Shown here piece after piece: positions 1 to 4,552 of a stretch of DNA of 6,141 bases; the stretch's first letter is position 1; the number at the start of each line of letters is the position of its first letter. The notes beneath the pieces were generated by a model. It did not search any database. It saw nothing but the letters and a program-made list of their open reading frames with translations, and was not told the origin of the DNA. This stretch comes from Candidatus Shapirobacteria bacterium CG10_big_fil_rev_8_21_14_0_10_48_15. Its GTDB lineage: Bacteria > Patescibacteriota > Microgenomatia > PFEM01. The translations under genes and the position numbers were made by a program. The stretch is from NCBI GenBank assembly GCA_002793635.1, contig PFEM01000033.1, forward strand, positions 1 to 6,141. The letters are read 5' to 3'.

Positions 1-60
1 AACCGAAAAAGGAGGAATTTTATTTTATTATTCCCTTAATTTCTTAATTTCTAATTTCTT
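1..60. other. AT-rich low-complexity spacer at the left edge
   Basis: This stretch is almost entirely A and T and repeats short variants of TTTCTTAA / TTTCTAA. An isolated strong Shine-Dalgarno-like GGAGGA at 11-16 has no ATG, GTG or TTG start within usable distance downstream, so it does not mark a start in this window. No RNA gene is visible. The + strand frame starting at base 2 stays open from the edge to a TGA at 107-109, but its translation is a run of L, F, I, Y, S and N that matches the base bias rather than a recognisable protein. Confidence 0.5.
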
Positions 61-62
61 AG

Positions 63-86
63 TTTCTTTATTGTATCATAAAGAAA
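63..86. repeat. Perfect 9-bp inverted repeat upstream of the transpeptidase gene
   Basis: TTTCTTTAT at 63-71 is the exact reverse complement of ATAAAGAAA at 78-86, with a 6-base centre at 72-77. It extends outwards by one G-T pair and one A-T pair. The palindrome covers the proposed -35 element of the next gene, so it could be an operator. It is too AT-rich to make a convincing intrinsic terminator on either strand, and chance symmetry is possible in such biased sequence. Confidence 0.45.
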
Positions 87-99
87 TTCTTGCTAGGAT
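71..99 (+). promoter_or_regulatory. Possible extended -10 promoter for the L,D-transpeptidase gene
   Basis: TTGTAT at 71-76 and TAGGAT at 94-99 are 17 bases apart, and TG at 91-92 gives an extended -10 (TGCTAGGAT). The -35 keeps only the TTG core. Transcription would begin around 105-107, at the ATG itself. The same bases contain AGGA (95-98), seven bases before the ATG, which would be an ordinary Shine-Dalgarno on a longer transcript. The sequence alone cannot decide between the two readings. Confidence 0.4.
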
Positions 100-105
100 G
101 AAAGC

Positions 106-783
106 ATGAAGCGTAAGTTTTTGGTGTTTTTACCGGTCGCGTTTTTGGCCGCGGTGGGGATCTTGTTTCTTTCCGGTCGCGATTACCAGTTCCAGACTGA
201 CTGTGGCTGCGGTCTGCCTTCGCCGCAAGATACCGGCGAGTTTGATTATCGGACAGACCAGGCAATTTTTGAAGGCCAGACGATGATCCAGGACGTCAAC
301 AGGCTGTTGGCGCTCAATGGCCTGCCGGAAACCATTTTGCCGGTGGTGTTGGGCGAGACCAGCGAGGAGCGCTGGATCGAGATCGACCTTTCCGATCAGC
401 GGCTTTACGCTCATGAGGGGGAGCGGATCGTTTATGATTTTGCCATTTCTTCGGGCAAAGCCTGGACGCCGACGCCGACCGGTGAATTTCGAGTTTGGGC
501 CAAGATTAAGTACGCCAAGATGTCCGGTGGCCAGCCCGGCACGCCCTCTTATTATTACTTGCCCAATGTACCCTACATTCAATATTTTAACCGTGATTAT
601 GGCTTGCACGGCGCCTATTGGCACAATAATTTTGGCACGCCGATGAGCCATGGTTGCATCAATTTGTCGATCCAGGATGCCGGCAAACTTTTTTATTGGA
701 CTTCGCCCTCTCTGCCGGAGGGCAAAAACATCGCTTATTCAGCCAAAGAGACGGTCGGCACCAGAATCGTGGTCCACGATTAG
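106..783 (+). CDS. Membrane-anchored L,D-transpeptidase (YkuD domain)
   Basis: This 225-residue protein has the YkuD/L,D-transpeptidase fold, whose members use a catalytic cysteine to cross-link peptidoglycan stem peptides (3-3 links) or attach proteins to them outside the membrane. Residues 1-4 are basic (MKRK) and 5-23 are a hydrophobic signal anchor or uncleaved signal peptide. There is no lipobox, though a Cys-Gly-Cys follows at 33-35. Residues 36-86 are a linker with no domain I can name. The catalytic domain runs from about 87 to 223. It begins with the family's 'WIEIDLSDQRLY' strand and contains TPTGEF (123-128), LHG with His168, and SHGCIN (181-186) with catalytic Cys184 and His182. 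All motif residues are present. The ATG at 106 is preceded by AGGA at a good distance. lon follows 40 bp downstream on the same strand but has its own promoter. The YkuD assignment is firm; the exact cell-wall role is inferred. Confidence 0.94.
   Translation: MKRKFLVFLPVAFLAAVGILFLSGRDYQFQTDCGCGLPSPQDTGEFDYRTDQAIFEGQTMIQDVNRLLALNGLPETILPVVLGETSEERWIEIDLSDQRLYAHEGERIVYDFAISSGKAWTPTPTGEFRVWAKIKYAKMSGGQPGTPSYYYLPNVPYIQYFNRDYGLHGAYWHNNFGTPMSHGCINLSIQDAGKLFYWTSPSLPEGKNIAYSAKETVGTRIVVHD
765..781 (+). other. Perfect 7-bp hairpin across the transpeptidase stop codon
   Basis: AATCGTG at 765-771 pairs exactly with CACGATT at 775-781 around a three-base loop (GTC). The hairpin spans the last codons of the gene and the T of its TAG stop. 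No T-tract follows, so it is not a classical intrinsic terminator. It could help end or protect the transcript just before the lon -35 element at 787, or be a coding coincidence. Confidence 0.35.
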
Positions 784-786
784 AAC

Positions 787-815
787 TTGACCCTTAGCAA
801 TTGATATGTTAGACT
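787..815 (+). promoter_or_regulatory. Promoter for lon, predicting a leaderless or near-leaderless mRNA
   Basis: TTGACC at 787-792 matches the -35 consensus at 5 of 6 positions and TAGACT at 810-815 matches the -10 at 4 of 6. The spacing is exactly 17 bases. TG at 807-808 adds an extended -10 (TGTTAGACT). The expected start point is a purine at 821-823, directly against the lon ATG at 824. No Shine-Dalgarno sequence lies before that ATG, which agrees with a leaderless transcript. The CIRCE-like operator overlaps this promoter. Confidence 0.72.
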
Positions 816-820
816 GCTAA
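794..820. promoter_or_regulatory. CIRCE-like operator (HrcA binding site) controlling lon
   Basis: The element is a 9-9-9 palindrome. The left arm TTAGCAATT (794-802) and right arm GACTGCTAA (812-820) are separated by exactly nine bases. The classical CIRCE is TTAGCACTC-N9-GAGTGCTAA, so the match is 7 of 9 plus 8 of 9, with identical arm length, spacing and outer TTAGCA/TGCTAA ends. It sits between and over the -35 and -10 elements and ends three bases before the lon start, so a bound repressor would block RNA polymerase. HrcA is the known CIRCE repressor of heat-shock genes, most often groESL and dnaK; mycoplasmas are a described case where CIRCE also precedes lon. hrcA itself is not in this window, so regulation by HrcA is inferred from the site alone. 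Confidence 0.8.
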
Positions 821-823
821 AGA

Positions 824-3163
824 ATGAAACTGACCCTAAGCTCGGAAAAACAAAAAATTCTCCCGATTGCCCCGATTCGAAAAGGGGTAATTTTCCCCCA
901 TATTGAAACCGTGCTGACTTTTGGTCGGCCTCAATCGGTGGCCGCCGTCGAAGCCGCCTTTCAAAATGACCGGTTAATCTGCTTTTTTAGCCAGAAGAAC
1001 TTTCAGGTCCAAAATCCTGGTCAAGGCGAGCTTTACCAAATGGGGACTCTGGGTCGGATCGAGCGTTTGCTGCGGACCGAAAACGATTTGCACGCTTGGG
1101 TGAAGGGTTTGTCGCGGGTCGCGCTGGGGTCAATTCAGGCCAATCAGGCGTTTTTGGTGGGTCAGGTGGTGGAAGTCCCGGAAATTTTGGAGAGTAGCGA
1201 TGAAATGACCGCGCTGACGGCTAATTTGGTCAAACGTTTTCAGCAAGCCATCAGTGCCGGCAAAGCGGTGGACGTGATGACGGTGATGCGCTTGCTGGGA
1301 GAAAGTACCCCGGCGGAGCTAGCCGATCAGATTGCTTATATTTTGGAGGTCAAAACGGCTGAAAAGCAAGCCTTGCTGGAAACTTTACCGGTCAAAGACC
1401 GATTGCTGCAAGTGACCCGCTTGCTTGATCGGGAAATTAAAGTTTTGGAATTGGAGCGGACGATTGCTTCCAAAACTCAGCTTAAATTTGACCGCAATAT
1501 GCGGGAAGCGATGCTGCGGGAGCGCAAAAAGGCGATTGAGGAAGAATTGGGAGAGGGTGACGAAGGCAACGAGATCAAGGAATTGCAAGAAAAAATCAAA
1601 AAAGCCCAGATGCCCAAGTCAGTGGCGCAAAAAGCCCAAAAAGAGCTCAAGCGTCTGCAAACACTCAACCCGGCGCACCCGGAAGTCAGCTATATCCGGA
1701 CTTATCTTGATTGGCTGACGGATTTACCTTGGTCCAAGGCGACGCCCAACAACATTCCGATCAAAAAGGCCGCGCGGGTGCTGAATGAGGATCATTACGG
1801 TCTGGACAAAGTCAAGGAGCGGGTCGTGGAGTATTTGGCCGTCATGAAATTAAAAGAAAAAAGTCGGACCAAAGATGTTCGGGATTCGACGATTTTGTGT
1901 TTTTCCGGACCGCCGGGAGTCGGCAAGACCTCATTGGGCAAGTCAATTGCCCGCGCTTTGGGTCGCAAGTTTGTTCGGATCAGTTTGGGCGGTATTCGTG
2001 ATGAGGCCGAAATTCGCGGTCACCGCCGGACGTATGTTGGCGCCATGCCCGGTCGGATTATTCAAAGCATCAAAAATATTGGGTCCAACAACCCCGTCTT
2101 TATGCTGGATGAGATTGATAAAGTGGGCGCTGATTTTCGGGGGGACCCTTCGGCCGCGTTGCTGGAGGCGCTTGATCCGGAGCAAAACAATGAATTTTCC
2201 GACCACTATTTGGAAGTGCCGTTTGACCTTTCCAAAGTGATGTTTATTACCACGGCCAATGTTTTGTATACCATTCCCCCGGCCCTGCGTGACCGGATGG
2301 AGATCATTCCTTTCCCCGGTTACACCGAAGACGAGAAGTTTGCCATTGCCAAAAAGTTTTTGTGGCAAAAGCAGCTGGTCGCCAACGGTTTGCCCAAAAA
2401 CCAGTTGAAAATTAGTGATGCTGCCCTGCACGAAGTGATTCAGCGCTACACTCGGGAGGCAGGCGTGCGGGAGCTGGAAAGAAATTTGGCGACCATCTGC
2501 CGTAAAGTGGCGCGTAAAATTGCGGAAAAAGAGAAGCCCCCGGTCGGTATCAGCCGTCAGGGGTTGGCCAAGTATTTGGGGCCGCGCAAGTTTTCCCGCA
2601 CTTTGGCAGAAAAGGGCGATGAAGTGGGGATTGTCACCGGTCTGGCTTATACCCAAGCCGGCGGGGACATTTTGTTTATTGAGGTGGCCCTCATGCCCGG
2701 TAAAGGGCAGCTGTTTTTGACCGGCAAGCTGGGCGAGGTGATGAAGGAGTCCGGCAAGGCGGCTTTATCTTATGTCCGCAGCCACTGGCAGCAATTAGGC
2801 CTGAAGCAGGATTTTTACAAAAGTTTGGATATTCATATCCATGTGCCTGAAGGCGCGATTCCTAAAGACGGGCCGTCGGCCGGGGTGGCGATTGCGATGG
2901 CCTTGATTTCGGCGCTGACCAAGCGGCCGGCTCGCAAACAAGTGGGGATGACCGGTGAAGTGACGCTGCGGGGTCGGGTGCTGGAAATCGGCGGGGTCAA
3001 AGAAAAAGTCATTGCCGCCCACCGTGCCGGGCTCAAGACGGTGATTTTGCCCAAGGACAACAAAAAAGATTTGGTGGATGTGCCGGCCAAAGTCAAAAAG
3101 GACATCAAGTTTATTTTTGCTTCTCAGCTTGACGAGGTTCTCAAAGTGGCCCTGGCCAAATAA
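824..3163 (+). CDS. lon: ATP-dependent serine protease Lon
   Basis: This 779-residue protein has the full LonA architecture and the usual bacterial length. Lon is a cytoplasmic hexamer that unfolds and degrades damaged and some regulatory proteins using ATP. Residues about 12-205 form the N-terminal substrate-binding domain, and about 190-300 is a charged helical coiled-coil region. The AAA+ module carries Walker A GPPGVGKT (362-369), Walker B FMLDEIDK (426-433), sensor-1 Asn479 and the sensor-2 segment REAGVRELER (544-553). The protease domain (about 590-779) has the Lon-specific KDGPSAG with nucleophile Ser685, and the paired Lys728 in GGVKEK, 43 residues later as in E. coli Lon. Nothing catalytic is missing, and I see no membrane segment of the LonB type. 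The ATG at 824 is the only sensible start because the N-terminal domain begins almost at once. No Shine-Dalgarno precedes it. The last 40 bases overlap the 3' end of dprA on the other strand. A CIRCE-like operator suggests heat induction. Confidence 0.98.
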   Translation: MKLTLSSEKQKILPIAPIRKGVIFPHIETVLTFGRPQSVAAVEAAFQNDRLICFFSQKNFQVQNPGQGELYQMGTLGRIERLLRTENDLHAWVKGLSRVALGSIQANQAFLVGQVVEVPEILESSDEMTALTANLVKRFQQAISAGKAVDVMTVMRLLGESTPAELADQIAYILEVKTAEKQALLETLPVKDRLLQVTRLLDREIKVLELERTIASKTQLKFDRNMREAMLRERKKAIEEELGEGDEGNEIKELQEKIKKAQMPKSVAQKAQKELKRLQTLNPAHPEVSYIRTYLDWLTDLPWSKATPNNIPIKKAARVLNEDHYGLDKVKERVVEYLAVMKLKEKSRTKDVRDSTILCFSGPPGVGKTSLGKSIARALGRKFVRISLGGIRDEAEIRGHRRTYVGAMPGRIIQSIKNIGSNNPVFMLDEIDKVGADFRGDPSAALLEALDPEQNNEFSDHYLEVPFDLSKVMFITTANVLYTIPPALRDRMEIIPFPGYTEDEKFAIAKKFLWQKQLVANGLPKNQLKISDAALHEVIQRYTREAGVRELERNLATICRKVARKIAEKEKPPVGISRQGLAKYLGPRKFSRTLAEKGDEVGIVTGLAYTQAGGDILFIEVALMPGKGQLFLTGKLGEVMKESGKAALSYVRSHWQQLGLKQDFYKSLDIHIHVPEGAIPKDGPSAGVAIAMALISALTKRPARKQVGMTGEVTLRGRVLEIGGVKEKVIAAHRAGLKTVILPKDNKKDLVDVPAKVKKDIKFIFASQLDEVLKVALAK

Positions 3164-4020
3164 AATTTACCGCTAACTTCTTCAATCAGCCCTTTTAAAC
3201 TCATCAGGGAGAGGGTTTTGCTGACATTGACGATATTCTCCCCGGTGGCTTTGACCAGCTCGTCAGCCATCAGCGGTTCAGAGGCCAGCAATTGGGAGAT
3301 TTTTGCTTCCAAGCCGGTGAGCTTTTGATCCGCAAAGAGGTTGGGTGATTCAATTTTTCCTCCCAAGATATCCGTCACCTCGGTCACCATTTTGGCTTGG
3401 TGGGTTTTGATTAATAAATTAGTGCCGATGGAAGTAGCGGCGGTGATTGGCCCGGGAACCGCAAAAATTTTTCGGCCTAATTGCCTGGCGAGACGGCTGG
3501 TGATCAGCGAACCGCTTTTGGCGCCGGCCTCGATAATCAAAACCCCGAGACTGGCCAGCGCGGCCACGAGGCGGTTGCGTTGGGGAAAAGTCCACAGTTG
3601 CGGTTGGGTATCGGCCGGGTATTCGGCCATGATCGCTCCTTTTTTAGCCAAAATCTGTTCATAAAGGGCTTCGTTTTCCGGTGGGTAAATGATGTTTAGG
3701 CCCGAACCCAGCACGGCCACGGTCCGGCCGCCGTATTCCAGACACTGGCGGTGGGCCTCGGTGTCGATGCCATACATAAAACCGGAAATGATCGTGACTT
3801 TGGCCGTGACCAGAGCGGCCGTCAGCTTTTCGGTCACCTGCCGACCGTATTGGGTGGCGCGCCGCGTCCCGACGATCGCCAAAGACTTTTCAAAAAGTTT
3901 TTGGTCAATGTTACCGCGATAAAAGAGCTTTTTTGGAGGCTTTTTGAGTTCTTTTAGACCGGCAGGGTAATTTTTATCTTCAAAATTAACTTCCTTGATC
4001 GGGTATTTTGCTAAATTCAT
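3124..4020 (-). CDS. dprA: DNA processing protein DprA (Smf)
   Basis: The 298-residue product is DprA, a cytoplasmic protein that binds incoming single-stranded DNA during natural transformation and loads RecA on it. The Rossmann-like DprA core covers about residues 18-220. It shows YPAGL (18-22) with PPKKLFYRGN (28-37), GTRRATQYG (51-59), SGFMYGIDTEAH (79-90), GSGLNIIYPPEN (105-116), FPQRNRLVAALA (145-156), EAGAKSGSLIT (164-174) and GRKIFAVPG (182-190). A winged-helix DprA C-terminal domain follows at about 232-288. The N-terminal SAM-like domain found in some DprA proteins is absent, so this is the shorter form. The start is ATG at 4020 and no Shine-Dalgarno is visible before it. The gene lies 67 bp downstream of yraN and probably shares the comM transcript. 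Its last ten residues (289-298) lie beyond the winged helix and are encoded opposite the end of lon. Confidence 0.96.
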   Translation of the reverse strand: MNLAKYPIKEVNFEDKNYPAGLKELKKPPKKLFYRGNIDQKLFEKSLAIVGTRRATQYGRQVTEKLTAALVTAKVTIISGFMYGIDTEAHRQCLEYGGRTVAVLGSGLNIIYPPENEALYEQILAKKGAIMAEYPADTQPQLWTFPQRNRLVAALASLGVLIIEAGAKSGSLITSRLARQLGRKIFAVPGPITAATSIGTNLLIKTHQAKMVTEVTDILGGKIESPNLFADQKLTGLEAKISQLLASEPLMADELVKATGENIVNVSKTLSLMSLKGLIEEVSGKFYLARATLRTSSS

Positions 4021-4087
4021 GTATAAAAATGTTTAAAAATTAAATTATTCAAAATTTATTTAAAATTAAAAATTCGAAATTGAAAAT
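4021..4087. other. AT-rich low-complexity spacer between yraN and dprA
   Basis: This 67-bp gap is built almost wholly of A and T, with repeated AAATT / TTAAAA-type words. It resembles the left-edge spacer in composition and contrasts with the flanking genes. I see no terminator hairpin and no Shine-Dalgarno for dprA. Several weak -10-like words occur on the - strand, as expected from the base bias, but none has a good -35 partner. A dprA promoter here is possible but not supported. Confidence 0.5.
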
Positions 4088-4459
4088 TTAATTACCATCG
4101 ATATTCTCATAATGCTTAATGATTGTTTTTCCCTGATCAATCACGATGCAGACGGCATCGATCCGTTGCTGCGGGTATTGCTTGGCCAGCTGCGGGTTAG
4201 CGAGCAAAAAACGGGTCGCTGTCTGCCGGACCTGGTTGATTTTGTGGCGAGAAATCATTTCTTCCGGCGTGCCCAGCTGAGTGCCAACTTTGAGTTTCAC
4301 TTCGACAAAAATTAATTTTTGGTTTTGGCTGGCGATCAGGTCGATTTCTCCGAAACGGGTACGGAAGTTTTTTTGGATGATGCGGTAGCCTTTTTGGGCC
4401 AAATAAGCGGCGGCCAGATTTTCTCCCCGTTGGCCGGTTTGATAGTTAAATTGTTTCAT
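4088..4459 (-). CDS. yraN: UPF0102 family protein YraN, restriction-endonuclease-like fold
   Basis: The 123-residue product belongs to UPF0102 (YraN), a widespread small family with a PD-(D/E)XK-nuclease-like fold and no firmly established biochemical role. Seen here are GQRGENLAAAYL (9-20) with GYRIIQKNFR (24-33), GEIDLIA (37-43) with Asp40, and FVEVK (51-55) with Glu53 and Lys55. These residues form the D-ExK pattern of the fold. RIDAV (99-103) is also typical. I chose the ATG at 4459 over a GTG at 4474, which would add five residues, because that GTG lies inside the strongest Shine-Dalgarno of the window (4471-4478). yraN commonly sits beside comM and dprA, as in the mycobacterial Rv2898c-Rv2896c cluster, so a role in DNA processing is inferred from context. 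The family assignment is secure; nuclease activity is not shown. Confidence 0.92.
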   Translation of the reverse strand: MKQFNYQTGQRGENLAAAYLAQKGYRIIQKNFRTRFGEIDLIASQNQKLIFVEVKLKVGTQLGTPEEMISRHKINQVRQTATRFLLANPQLAKQYPQQRIDAVCIVIDQGKTIIKHYENIDGN

Positions 4460-4470
4460 TCTGTTGTATT

Positions 4471-4478
4471 CCACCTCC
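4471..4478 (-). promoter_or_regulatory. Shine-Dalgarno sequence of yraN
   Basis: Read on the - strand this is GGAGGTGG, which can pair with the anti-Shine-Dalgarno CACCTCC over seven bases. It lies 11 bases before the ATG at 4459, somewhat longer than optimal. It contains the competing GTG start at 4472-4474, which argues against that start. It is also one end of the palindromic repeat at 4471-4508 and can pair with nearby CCTCC, so access to it may depend on leader folding. Confidence 0.6.
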
Positions 4479-4508
4479 GAGGAGGGCGTTCGCCCACCTC
4501 GCAGGAGG
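4471..4508. repeat. GC-rich palindromic and direct repeat between comM and yraN
   Basis: CCACCTCCGAGGAGG (4471-4485) recurs as CCACCTCGCAGGAGG (4494-4508). The two copies differ only by CG versus GC and are spaced by GCGTTCGC. Between them lies a hairpin with arms GAGGAGGGCG (4479-4488) and CGCCCACCTC (4491-4500), paired throughout except for one A-A mismatch around a TT centre. No T-tract follows on either strand, so this is not a standard terminator. The compact repeat-within-palindrome form looks like a dispersed intergenic element or a leader structure masking the yraN ribosome-binding site. Only one copy is present in the window. Confidence 0.65.
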
Positions 4509-4514
4509 AGTTAG

Positions 4515-4551
4515 CTTGATTAACTTGGTATCTCGGTTAAACTCGGTCAAC
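4515..4551. repeat. Degenerate short tandem repeat downstream of comM
   Basis: Four adjoining units of 8-10 bases share the pattern CT(T/C)G(A/G)T: CTTGATTAA (4515-4523), CTTGGTAT (4524-4531), CTCGGTTAAA (4532-4541) and CTCGGTCAAC (4542-4551). The last two match at 8 of 10 positions. They lie just past the comM stop. No function is evident; replication slippage is the simplest origin. Confidence 0.35.
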
Positions 4552-4552
4552 T

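Noticed and set aside
130..651. 173-residue open frame on the - strand inside the transpeptidase gene
   Set aside because: It is opposite a complete YkuD domain gene with intact catalytic motifs, and its translation resembles no family I know.
2138..2146. Run of six G in lon as a possible programmed frameshift or assembly slip
   Set aside because: The frame continues correctly on both sides through the conserved GADFRGDPSAALLEALDPEQN region, so no frameshift is needed or implied.
1943..2656. 237-residue open frame on the - strand inside lon
   Set aside because: It lies entirely opposite the conserved AAA+ and sensor regions of lon, has no recognisable domain or ribosome-binding site, and is explained by codon bias of the + strand gene.
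3147..3175. Possible terminator at the lon/dprA junction (TGGCC-CT-GGCCA)
   Set aside because: The usable stem is only four or five base pairs with a tiny loop, lies inside both coding regions, and no T-tract follows on either strand.
4472..4474. GTG at 4474 as the yraN start, adding five residues
   Set aside because: This GTG is part of the GGAGGTGG Shine-Dalgarno itself and has no ribosome-binding site of its own. The family N-terminus needs only the ATG at 4459.
4515..4550. Possible yraN promoter starting from TTGACC on the - strand (4545-4550)
   Set aside because: No -10-like hexamer lies 15-19 bases downstream; the nearest AT-rich word is about 21 bases away. The TTGACC falls in a short degenerate tandem repeat.
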